Assembly: GCA_026991005.1 (NCBI GenBank)
Contig: JALXCH010000053.1
Coordinates: forward strand, 1-8,793
Reading direction: 5' to 3'
Length of the DNA stretch: 8,793 bases
Source: Calditrichia bacterium
Lineage (GTDB): Bacteria > Calditrichota > Calditrichia > RBG-13-44-9
The translations under genes and the position numbers were made by a program. The notes beneath the pieces were generated by a model, which searched no databases, was not told where the DNA came from, and saw nothing but the letters and a program-made list of their open reading frames with translations. Each line of letters starts with the position of its first letter. The first letter of the stretch is position 1. Positions 1 through 5,817 of this stretch are shown here, in pieces.

Positions 1-47
1 CGGGCACGATCTAAATCCGATTCCAGTAAATAAACTAAGTATGCCAT
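1..47 (-). CDS. N-terminal fragment of an unidentified protein, possibly GIY-YIG family (cut by window edge)
   Basis: Fifteen codons are visible from the ATG at 47-45 to the window edge: MAYLVYLLESDLDRA. The start is supported by a GGAAG Shine-Dalgarno about 9 nt upstream and by a good promoter at 104-76, whose predicted transcription start (about 70) gives a short leader of roughly 22 nt. An alternative in-frame-open ATG at 72-70 lies at or before the predicted transcript start and lacks a ribosome site, so I prefer 47. The pattern Y-x-V-Y-x-L-x-S resembles the first strand of small GIY-YIG nuclease-like proteins (the 'GIY' half), but the diagnostic 'YIG' half is outside the window. The family is only a guess; that a gene starts here is moderately supported. 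Confidence 0.4.
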   Translation of the reverse strand, partial: MAYLVYLLESDLDRA

Positions 48-75
48 AGAAATTTTCTTCCGCTAACTTCATGGA

Positions 76-104
76 AATATAAAGGTTCCTGAAGCTCCAA
101 TCAA
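76..104 (-). promoter_or_regulatory. Sigma-70-like promoter for the gene starting at 47
   Basis: On the minus strand, a -35 box TTGATT (104-99, four of six consensus bases) is followed by a 17-bp spacer and a -10 box TATATT (81-76, five of six). It lies in the 70-bp gap after the SpoU-type gene and would start transcription near 70, just ahead of the ribosome site and ATG at 47. This is the best-matching promoter I found in the window, and it implies that the downstream gene can be transcribed independently of the methyltransferase pair. Confidence 0.5.
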
Positions 105-117
105 TTCTTTTCCTGTT

Positions 118-666
118 TCATTTCGCAATTTTCACGCTTTGCAAATACTGAAACAACATCTCGTAAACCACAATTCCAAAAGCAATGGTGACATTCAGGG
201 ATTGCTTGCTCCCGAACATGGGAATCTCCACGGCTTCATCTGCAAGCTTCACAATTTCTTCATTTACACCAAACACCTCATTTCCCACCACCAGGCAGCT
301 CGGAAACTGGTAGGTCACATCCCGATAAGAACGACTTTCGGAGGTGTGTTCCAGTACGACAATCCGGGTACCCTGCGCTTTCAATCTTCGGACTAAATCC
401 AGAGAATCTTTAGCATATTCCCAGGGAACGGTTTCCACTGCACCCAGGGCAGTTTTGTCGATTTCCTTACGCGGCGGATATCCGGTGATGCCCGCCAGAT
501 ACAATTTTTGCAACCGCACCGCATCGGCTGTACGAAAGATTGAACCCACGTTGTAGAGGCTGCGAATATTATCCAGCAGCGCCAGAATGGGAAACCGCTC
601 CACGCGGTGCATCTCCTCCGGCGGTATGCGCTGGCGGGTAATTTCTTCAAACGTCAGTTTCCTCAT
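118..666 (-). CDS. SpoU/TrmH-family RNA 2'-O-methyltransferase
   Basis: A 182-residue SPOUT-class methyltransferase, expected to transfer a methyl group from S-adenosylmethionine to a ribose 2'-OH of tRNA or rRNA in the cytoplasm. The three SpoU motifs are visible: motif 1 NIRSLYNVGSIFRTADA (about residues 33-49) with the conserved N and R; motif 2 around LVVGNEVFGV (about 125-134) with the N-E pair; motif 3 IPMFGSKQSLNVTIAFGI (about 148-165), part of the trefoil-knot cofactor site. It is a compact catalytic domain with no added N-terminal substrate-binding domain, so the RNA target cannot be read from the sequence. The ATG overlaps the TGA of the upstream rlmD-type gene by 4 nt (ATGA), and a GGAG lies about 5 nt before it within the end of that gene, so the two are almost certainly translationally coupled. 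The family is certain; the substrate is unknown. Confidence 0.93.
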   Translation of the reverse strand: MRKLTFEEITRQRIPPEEMHRVERFPILALLDNIRSLYNVGSIFRTADAVRLQKLYLAGITGYPPRKEIDKTALGAVETVPWEYAKDSLDLVRRLKAQGTRIVVLEHTSESRSYRDVTYQFPSCLVVGNEVFGVNEEIVKLADEAVEIPMFGSKQSLNVTIAFGIVVYEMLFQYLQSVKIAK

Positions 667-2042
667 CTTCGCTCCAGTTTAACCACCGATTCAATATGGT
701 AGGTGTGCGGGAACATATCCACCGGTTGCACTTCCACCACCTGATACCTATCCTTTAGCATGGCCACATCTCGCGCCATGGTTGTGGGATTGCAAGAAAC
801 ATACACGATGCGTTCGGGCGCGGCATGGTAAATCGCCTTTACCGTGTCGGGATGCATTCCGCTGCGCGGCGGATCGGTAACCACCACCTCTGGGGTTTCC
901 CGTCGGGATTTCAGGTTTTTTTCCACATTTCCCGCCACAAACTGGCAATTAAAAATTTTATTTTTTTCGCAGTTGCGAATCGCATCCTGCACGGCGCTGT
1001 CCACAACTTCGAACCCCACAACCTTTTGGGCACGCTGCGCCAAAAACATGGTGATGGTACCCGTACCTGAATACAAATCCCATACCAACCGCTTCCCTTC
1101 CCCTACAAATTCCTGCACTGTGCGGTATAAGTTAACTGCCTGGAGCGGATTCGTCTGGAAAAAGGAATCCGTGGAAATTTCGAATTCGAAATCCCCCAGT
1201 TTTTCCCGAAGAACAGACTCACCGAAAAGCAGATGCGCTTCCTCCCCCACGGCAATCTGGGCAAACCGCCGATTCACGCTGTTGAGCACGCTCACCACCG
1301 CCGGGAAACGTGTGGTAAGTTCCTTTACCCAGGATTGAACCCGATCCACCACGGATTCGAAAGTAACCAGGTTTACCATGTATTGCTGGTAGGTAAATGA
1401 TTTTCGCAGCACTAAAAAACGCAATATTCCCTGATGTGTTTGCAGGTTAAAGAGGGGTAATCCCGCATCACGGAAATATTCCCCGGTAAACCGGAGAATG
1501 CCATTCATCACCTCATCCTGAAGCAGGCATTCCTCAATATGCATCACCCAGCGGAAAGAACCGGGAACGTGAAAACCCAGCCCAAAATCTTTTTTTATCT
1601 GCTCATCCTGCAATTCCTCCGGGGTAAGCCAGCGACGATCGGTAAAAGAAAATTCCATCTTGTTTCGATAAGCATATTGCAGAGGAGAAGGTAACGTGGG
1701 ATGCACCACCTCCGGGGAAACTCCGGCAATATGCTCCAGACTCTCCACCACATGCTGACGTTTAAATTCCAGTTGTTGTTCGTAACTCAAATTCTGCCAC
1801 TTACAGCCACCGCAGTAACCGAAATACCGGCAGGGAGCTTCCTGCCGCAACGGCGAGGCTTGTATCAATTCCAGCAACCGCGCTTCTGCGTATTGACTTT
1901 TGATTTTGCGAATCTGCACCAGCGCCACATCCCCGGGAAGGGTATTTTCCACAAACACCACTCGTCCATCTACCCGAGCCAGTCCTTTACCACCAAACGC
2001 CAGCTTCTCGATAGTTACCTGCAACTTCTGTTTTCGTTTCAT
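663..2042 (-). CDS. rlmD: 23S rRNA (uracil-5)-methyltransferase, RlmD/RumA family
   Basis: A 459-residue RNA m5U methyltransferase of the RumA/TrmA superfamily (COG2265). Domains in order: an N-terminal TRAM RNA-binding domain (about 1-60); an iron-sulfur site with C71, C77, C80 and probably C172, as in E. coli RlmD; a central RNA-contacting region; then the Rossmann methyltransferase domain with FFQTN (294-298), the SAM loop DLYSGTGTI (322-330), DPPRSG (390-395), the catalytic cysteine C417 in SCNP, and a C-terminal HIESVV whose glutamate acts as the base. All catalytic and cluster residues are present and the length is normal. The ATG at 2042 is preceded by GGCGGTG, one mismatch from a consensus ribosome site. 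It is coupled to the SpoU-type gene by a 4-nt overlap, forming an RNA-modification unit. By family, the target is U1939 of 23S rRNA, but some relatives modify U747 or both, so the exact site is inferred. Confidence 0.93.
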   Translation of the reverse strand: MKRKQKLQVTIEKLAFGGKGLARVDGRVVFVENTLPGDVALVQIRKIKSQYAEARLLELIQASPLRQEAPCRYFGYCGGCKWQNLSYEQQLEFKRQHVVESLEHIAGVSPEVVHPTLPSPLQYAYRNKMEFSFTDRRWLTPEELQDEQIKKDFGLGFHVPGSFRWVMHIEECLLQDEVMNGILRFTGEYFRDAGLPLFNLQTHQGILRFLVLRKSFTYQQYMVNLVTFESVVDRVQSWVKELTTRFPAVVSVLNSVNRRFAQIAVGEEAHLLFGESVLREKLGDFEFEISTDSFFQTNPLQAVNLYRTVQEFVGEGKRLVWDLYSGTGTITMFLAQRAQKVVGFEVVDSAVQDAIRNCEKNKIFNCQFVAGNVEKNLKSRRETPEVVVTDPPRSGMHPDTVKAIYHAAPERIVYVSCNPTTMARDVAMLKDRYQVVEVQPVDMFPHTYHIESVVKLERR

Positions 2043-2063
2043 GCACCGCCCATTTTTGTTCCG

Positions 2064-2092
2064 AAAATAAGGAAGACTCTCCAGAGAAGCAA
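2064..2092 (-). promoter_or_regulatory. Weak candidate promoter for the rlmD-type/SpoU operon
   Basis: On the minus strand, TTGCTT (2092-2087) and TATTTT (2069-2064) are separated by exactly 17 bp. They would start transcription close to the ATG at 2042, leaving a leader of about 15 nt that includes the GGCGGTG ribosome site. The match is poor (three of six and four of six consensus bases). It is listed because the 376-bp non-coding gap upstream makes an independent promoter likely; another position in that gap is equally possible. Confidence 0.25.
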
Positions 2093-2218
2093 CTGTCGGG
2101 AAAAGAGCAATAAATCCTTATGATGGCGGGATATTTACCAGCGCTACTCCGTAAAATACGGGATGCTAACTTATTAATAATTCTGAACTAATCTGAGCAA
2201 CTTTTATAATCATAGGAG

Positions 2219-2254
2219 AAAAAAAGAACCCATCCGGACGCCATTTCTGTCCAG
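2219..2254 (-). terminator. Possible weak intrinsic terminator after the rny/ferritin-like unit
   Basis: Read on the minus strand, CTGGAC (2254-2249) pairs with GTCCGG (2239-2234) through six pairs including one G-U, with a 9-nt loop. Eight nucleotides later comes a run of seven U (2225-2219). The distance between stem and U-run is longer than in a classical terminator and the stem is short, so this is uncertain. Its position, downstream of the stronger hairpin at 2296-2263 and ahead of the rlmD-type unit, is where a transcript end is expected. Confidence 0.3.
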
Positions 2255-2262
2255 CAACTCAG

Positions 2263-2296
2263 CCCTCTCCCCCGCAGTATTCTGCGGACGAGAGGG
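2263..2296. repeat. Perfect two-part hairpin (7 bp + 6 bp) in intergenic DNA
   Basis: An outer stem CCCTCTC (2263-2269) pairs perfectly with GAGAGGG (2290-2296). After a 2/2 internal loop, an inner stem CCGCAG (2272-2277) pairs perfectly with CTGCGG (2282-2287) around a TATT tetraloop. It is GC-rich within AT-rich surroundings. No U-run follows directly on either strand, so it is not a classical terminator; it could protect a 3' end or be a copy of a short interspersed palindromic repeat. Only one copy of this exact element is seen in the window. Confidence 0.6.
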
Positions 2297-2358
2297 TAGA
2301 ATCAGTCTCTGTTTGTAATTTTTTGGTGGATTTAGTTTTGAAAATTCAAATTTGATAA

Positions 2359-2401
2359 TTTCCCTCACTGTTCTCCATCGTTCATTCTCTCGTGAGGGAA
2401 A
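2359..2401. repeat. 10-bp perfect inverted repeat just after the ferritin-like gene
   Basis: TTTCCCTCAC (2359-2368) and GTGAGGGAAA (2392-2401) are exact reverse complements separated by 23 nt. On the minus strand the stem begins 17 nt after the stop codon of the ferritin-like gene, a typical place for a 3'-end structure, but it is followed by mixed AU sequence rather than a U-run. It may stabilise the end of the rny/ferritin-like mRNA, or it may be part of an imperfect terminator. Confidence 0.5.
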
Positions 2402-2418
2402 AATCCAAAAAGAAAGCG

Positions 2419-2898
2419 CTACTCGCCATCGAATCCCACTTCTTCGTAATACTTATGCGCGTCGTATTCCATTTGCAGATTTTTGATATGCTCATCCTCC
2501 TGCTCCGCCAGCCACTGAAAAATCTTCCGTACCTCCGGATCTTCCACTCGCTGGAATTGCGCCTGATAAAAATCCCGGCTTATTTTCTCATTCTCGATAG
2601 CCAAATTAATGAGCTCCAGGATAGTGCAATTGGTCAGTTCCAGCTCCATAATGGTGCGCCGGTTGGGGACTTCAATATCTTCGAACGAGACCGGTTCATC
2701 ATGATTATTTTCAGAAATTTTATCGCGGATGCGTTTTTCGTGAAGAAATTCTTCTTCAATCAACTGAGCCAGCAGTGCCTGGGTTACCGAGTTCTTCACC
2801 CGGTTCATCATGTGCTGATAGATCAACACGGTCTCGTTTTCATTTTTTAACGCAATTTGCAGGGCACGCAAACTTTCTGGTGACAAATTTCCCATCAT
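2419..2898 (-). CDS. Rubrerythrin/ferritin-like four-helix diiron protein
   Basis: A cytoplasmic protein of 159 residues (no signal peptide) with the ferritin-like four-helix pattern of the COG1633-type rubrerythrin group. Predicted metal ligands are E20 (helix 1, with Y27), E50 and H53 (EEEFLH, helix 2), E104 (helix 3, with Y111), and E134 and H137 (EDEH, helix 4), a full diiron set. The two halves are spaced identically: E20-E50-H53 and E104-E134-H137 are each 30 and 33 residues apart, and the halves are offset by exactly 84, so an internal duplication is visible. There is no rubredoxin domain and no CxxC pair. I chose the ATG at 2898 (the next codon, 2895, is also ATG) because AAGGAAAG lies directly upstream; an earlier in-frame ATG at 2979 would overlap the end of rny and adds an uncharacteristic basic stretch. 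The start is 13 bp after the rny stop, so the two are co-transcribed. Possible roles are iron handling or peroxide/oxidative stress; the substrate is unknown. Confidence 0.85.
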   Translation of the reverse strand: MMGNLSPESLRALQIALKNENETVLIYQHMMNRVKNSVTQALLAQLIEEEFLHEKRIRDKISENNHDEPVSFEDIEVPNRRTIMELELTNCTILELINLAIENEKISRDFYQAQFQRVEDPEVRKIFQWLAEQEDEHIKNLQMEYDAHKYYEEVGFDGE

Positions 2899-2911
2899 GC
2901 TTTCCTTTTCC

Positions 2912-4525
2912 TTATGATTGGACCGCAGATTCTTTTTTATTCTGTTCTTTCTTATTATCGTGCCCTGGTAAAAATTCATCAGTAAAAGCGCTTTCTACTG
3001 TCTGGCGAATTACCGTAACTTTAATCTGCCCGGGATATTCCATGCTTTCTTTAATCTTCCTGGCAATATCGCTGGCCAGAAGCTGAGCCTCAGCATCCGA
3101 GAGTTTCTCGGGGAGAATCATCACTCGAATTTCCCGACCGGCGGAGAGCGCGTAGGTTTTAGCCACTCCCTCGAAAGAATTCGCCAGTTCTTCCAGCTTG
3201 GCAATGCGCTGAGCGTACGCTTCCAGGGATTCCCGCCGTGCTCCGGGCCGTGCTCCGCTAATGCGATCGGCGGCGGTTACCAGCACCGAAATGGGCGAAA
3301 TGGGCTCGGCTTCTTCGTGATGCGCCAGAATGGAGTTAATCACCACCGGATGTTCCCCGCACCGGGTAGCCACTTCCACACCAATGGACACATGGCTTCC
3401 CTCGGAATCGCCACTAACCGCTTTCCCGATATCATGAAACAATCCCGCTCGGCGTGCCAGTTGCACATCCAGACCCAGCTCGGCAGCCATTCCGCCGGCC
3501 AGCAGCGCCACCTCTTTGGAGTGCTGCAGAATGTTCTGCCCGTAGCTGGTACGATATTTCAAACGTCCCAGATATTCCTTCATCTCGGGATGGACATTTT
3601 TAATATTTAGCTCCCGCAAGGTCTCCTCGGCCGCCCGTTTAATGCTTTGTTCCACCTCACGGGTTGCTTTTTCCACCTCGGCTTCAATGTTTTTGGGATT
3701 AATGTTTTTGCTGCGGATCAAACGCGTCATGGCAATGCGGGCAATTTCCCGTTTAATGGGATCGAAGCTGGACATAACCACCGTCTCCGGCGTATCGTCC
3801 ACAATCACCTTCACCCCTGTAGCGGCTTCAAACGCTTTAATATTGCGCCCCTCGCGTCCAATGATGATTCCCTTCCAATCATCGTTGGGTAATTCCACCG
3901 AAATCAGGGTAGATTCCATGGTGTAATCCGTTGCCATCCGTTCGATGGCAAAAGCCATAATCTCTTTGGCTTCCCAGCGGGCGCGTTCCTCCGCTTCATT
4001 CTTAATATCGATGATGGTTTGAGCCGCCTCCGCCCGTGCCTGAGACACCATGTTTTCAATCAGCATCTTCTTGGCTTCTTCCCGGCTCAACCCGGAAATG
4101 GCTTCCAGCTTTTCCATTTCTTTTTCACGGATTTCATTAATCTCTTTCTCATGGTTCTGAATGGTTTGCTCCCAGTTGATGAGCTCATTTTCCCGCTTGC
4201 GGATTTGCCACTCTTTTTCCTGAACTTTGTTGTTCAGCCGCCGCACCTCTTTTTCCCGACGGCGCAATTTCTCCTCTGCCTTCTGCAAGGCACTCTCGCG
4301 TTGCTTCAACTGCTTTAACGTTTGATTTTTCTCCTGAAACAGCTTCTCTTTCGCCGCCAGATAGGCTTTCCGTTCCAATTGCTGAACCCTGCGTTGCGCC
4401 TCATCTAAAATAGAATCCGCCTGTTTGCGGGCATTTTTAATTTTGCTTCCACCAATCAGATATGCCACTAAAAATCCTATGCCTATGCCAACTATTCCTG
4501 CAATAATTAAAAAGATTATATTCAT
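2912..4525 (-). CDS. rny: Ribonuclease Y (membrane-anchored endoribonuclease)
   Basis: A 537-residue protein that initiates mRNA decay by endonucleolytic cleavage at the inner face of the cytoplasmic membrane. Visible in order: an N-terminal transmembrane segment (about residues 3-25); a long, highly charged coiled coil (about 30-200); a KH RNA-binding domain with GIIIGREGRNIKAFE (219-233); and an HD phosphohydrolase domain with H335, the H364-D365 pair in LFHDIGKAV, GSHVSIG (377-383), AHH (401-403) and D420. All metal-binding positions are intact. The usual family ending YPGQIKVTVIR (498-507) is followed here by an extra hydrophilic tail of about 30 residues. The ATG at 4525 has an AAGAGGTT ribosome site about 6 nt upstream. 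The gene follows a 204-bp gap with potential RNA structure and precedes the ferritin-like gene by 13 bp. Identification is secure. Confidence 0.97.
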   Translation of the reverse strand: MNIIFLIIAGIVGIGIGFLVAYLIGGSKIKNARKQADSILDEAQRRVQQLERKAYLAAKEKLFQEKNQTLKQLKQRESALQKAEEKLRRREKEVRRLNNKVQEKEWQIRKRENELINWEQTIQNHEKEINEIREKEMEKLEAISGLSREEAKKMLIENMVSQARAEAAQTIIDIKNEAEERARWEAKEIMAFAIERMATDYTMESTLISVELPNDDWKGIIIGREGRNIKAFEAATGVKVIVDDTPETVVMSSFDPIKREIARIAMTRLIRSKNINPKNIEAEVEKATREVEQSIKRAAEETLRELNIKNVHPEMKEYLGRLKYRTSYGQNILQHSKEVALLAGGMAAELGLDVQLARRAGLFHDIGKAVSGDSEGSHVSIGVEVATRCGEHPVVINSILAHHEEAEPISPISVLVTAADRISGARPGARRESLEAYAQRIAKLEELANSFEGVAKTYALSAGREIRVMILPEKLSDAEAQLLASDIARKIKESMEYPGQIKVTVIRQTVESAFTDEFLPGHDNKKEQNKKESAVQS

Positions 4526-4558
4526 TTATGAACCTCTTCTTTTTTCTGGTTTTGAATT

Positions 4559-4723
4559 TAAATCCCGGAGCTCCCACTACTCCAATGATTGTAAGGGAAC
4601 TCCTTATTGAAATAAATATAATTTCAGATGGTTCCCAATGAAATGATTTTTTCATCCCACGGAAGGTTGAAACAACGTTGTGAGAAACAATGTGTTAACT
4701 TCCCTTCAGATTCTCCGAATTTA
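4559..4723 (-). ncRNA. Candidate structured RNA (leader or independent ncRNA) between the NHL gene and rny
   Basis: On the minus strand this 165-nt segment can be closed by an 11-bp long-range helix: 4723-4713 (UAAAUUCGGAG) with 4570-4559 (CUCCGGGAUUUA), with one bulged G and one G-U pair. Inside are two strong local stem-loops. The first spans 4703-4661, beginning GGAAG/CUUCC and continuing with bulges to UUGU/ACAA around a 5-nt loop. The second spans 4636-4595, with GGGAAC/GUUCCC and then UGAAAU/AUUUCA around a 7-nt loop. The length, the end-to-end pairing and a position just upstream of rny recall 6S RNA, which I recall lying in this neighbourhood (zapA/rny) in several phyla. However, two side-by-side hairpins are not the canonical 6S rod with a central bubble. 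An rny 5' leader controlling its own decay is an equally good reading. Confidence 0.35.
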
Positions 4724-4729
4724 TCCCGT

Positions 4730-5674
4730 TTACCTTTGCACTTTCCGAAAGATGAAACATTTTTCCGGAGTGAGCACATAGAGGAGCATCTGGTTCTCCG
4801 ACCGAGGATCCCACAGGGCAATATCCCGGGGAAGAAACTCTGCATCTTCCCACTGGAGCTTTTCCTGAAAAAATTGCCCTTTCCGGAAGAAAAACACCGC
4901 GCGTGCTTCCACATCGGTAACCAGCAGGGTTTCTTGAAGCGACACAGCGACGCCCCGCACCTGTCGGAAATCCGGATGTTGAATCTCACGAATAAAATTC
5001 CCCAGGTAATCGAACACCAGCACGGCATTGCGCCCGGCATCGGTTACAAACAGTTCTCCCGAAGCATTTAAAGCAAGCTGGCGCGGAGAAAGCAATTGCC
5101 CCAGATTGTCCGAAGCATCCCCAAACGCCACCCGGGGATTCCCAAAACGATCGATTTTCACAATGCGCTTGTTCAAATCTTCCAGAATAAAAATATCGTA
5201 TTGATTGGACACCGCCACACTTAAAGGCATGGCAAAATAATAGGGAGATTGCTCATCGACAGACAGGATGCCGGCGAAGTTCAAATAGCGATCCATCTGA
5301 ACGATGCGATCGTTGTTAAAATCTGCCACGTAAATGTTGATGGTGAGATGGGCATCGATATCCGTGGGGGCATCGAACTGCTCACTGCCTCGCCCAAAAC
5401 CTCCGACTTCTTTCAGAAATCGTCCGGAGGCATCGAATTCCATCACCCGATTGCGACCGCGATCTACCACGAACAAAATACCTGCGGAGTTTAAATCCAG
5501 TGCCACCGCATCCTGAAATTTCCCGGAGGGCGTTTGCGAACCATCGAAAGTGGCGACAACTTCCCAGCGCTGCGAACCGGAAGCCTTTGCAGATGCTTCC
5601 TGCGCAGGCAGCGTTATAGCGCTCCAGAACATTCCCATACACCCGAACCACAGCAAAATCCAGCGGAGATTCAT
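4730..5674 (-). CDS. Secreted NHL-repeat beta-propeller protein
   Basis: A protein of 314 residues with an N-terminal signal peptide (hydrophobic stretch about 4-22, probable cleavage near residue 24 in TLPAQEA), so it is exported. C12 does not sit in a good lipobox. The mature part is a run of NHL-type repeats, about six blades: near 53-81 (VVDRGRNRVMEFD), 102-129 (VADFNNDRIVQMD), 149-176 (ILEDLNKRIVKID), 196-222 (VTDAGRNAVLVFD), 238-263 and 281-311, enough for one closed six-bladed propeller. The recurring D-x-x-[GN]-x-R-[IV] pattern is characteristic. There is no catalytic motif or additional domain, so a ligand- or protein-binding role in the periplasm or outside is likely but unproven. 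The ATG at 5674 has GAGGGAG about 10 nt upstream. It stands alone between radA and rny with sizeable gaps on both sides; no functional partner is evident. Confidence 0.88.
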   Translation of the reverse strand: MNLRWILLWFGCMGMFWSAITLPAQEASAKASGSQRWEVVATFDGSQTPSGKFQDAVALDLNSAGILFVVDRGRNRVMEFDASGRFLKEVGGFGRGSEQFDAPTDIDAHLTINIYVADFNNDRIVQMDRYLNFAGILSVDEQSPYYFAMPLSVAVSNQYDIFILEDLNKRIVKIDRFGNPRVAFGDASDNLGQLLSPRQLALNASGELFVTDAGRNAVLVFDYLGNFIREIQHPDFRQVRGVAVSLQETLLVTDVEARAVFFFRKGQFFQEKLQWEDAEFLPRDIALWDPRSENQMLLYVLTPEKCFIFRKVQR

Positions 5675-5718
5675 TCTTGAACGGCTCCCTCTTTTGTTAA
5701 ATTACTGAATGGTATTTC

Positions 5719-5752
5719 AAAAAGTTTGCGGAACAAGACCAGATGTGTTCCG
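5719..5752 (-). terminator. Possible intrinsic terminator downstream of radA
   Basis: On the minus strand, CGGAACA (5752-5746) pairs perfectly with TGTTCCG (5735-5729) over 7 bp with a 10-nt loop; after five nucleotides there is a run of five U (5723-5719). It begins about 65 nt after the radA stop and ends before the ribosome site of the NHL gene, so it could end the barrel/radA transcript. The U-run is short and offset, so termination would be partial. Confidence 0.35.
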
Positions 5753-5817
5753 GGATTACAAATCATGGGAGAATTACCTTAAATTTCCACGGACATTTAT
5801 TCATTAAAAATAAGCAT

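Larger units (their letters stand above)
2043..2418. other. 376-bp intergenic region rich in inverted repeats, no gene seen
   Basis: This gap separates the ferritin-like gene from the rlmD-type gene. I see no credible coding sequence on either strand. In minus-strand order it holds a 10-bp inverted repeat (2401-2359); an AT-rich stretch that includes the palindrome TCAAATTTGA (2349-2358 region); a compact two-part hairpin (2296-2263); a short stem followed by seven U (2254-2219); a small CCGTA/TACGG hairpin (2161-2149); and a weak promoter candidate (2092-2064). The arrangement fits a transcript end followed by a new transcription unit. There is no T-box, no riboswitch motif that I recognise, and no tRNA-like fold. 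Confidence 0.7.

Noticed and set aside
70..72. An ATG at 72 as the start of the edge gene.
   Set aside because: It lies at or upstream of the predicted transcription start, lacks a suitable ribosome site, and its frame gives a less protein-like sequence than the ATG at 47.
2896..2979. An upstream in-frame ATG at 2979 that would lengthen the ferritin-like protein by 27 residues.
   Set aside because: It would overlap the end of rny by 68 bp and add a basic, non-helical stretch absent from the family. The ATG at 2898 has a well-placed ribosome site and starts just before helix 1.
4592..4648. A possible rny promoter using TTGGGA or TTTCAT with TATATT/TATTTC.
   Set aside because: Spacing or box matches are poor, and the bases are better explained as stems of the second hairpin.
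4559..4723. A confident 6S RNA assignment for the pre-rny segment.
   Set aside because: The expected single rod with a large central bubble is not evident; two adjacent hairpins form more readily. It is kept only as a candidate structured RNA.
4628..5071. A plus-strand open frame of 147 codons antisense to the NHL gene and into the structured gap.
   Set aside because: The minus-strand NHL repeats explain the coding signal; the plus-strand product has no recognisable pattern.
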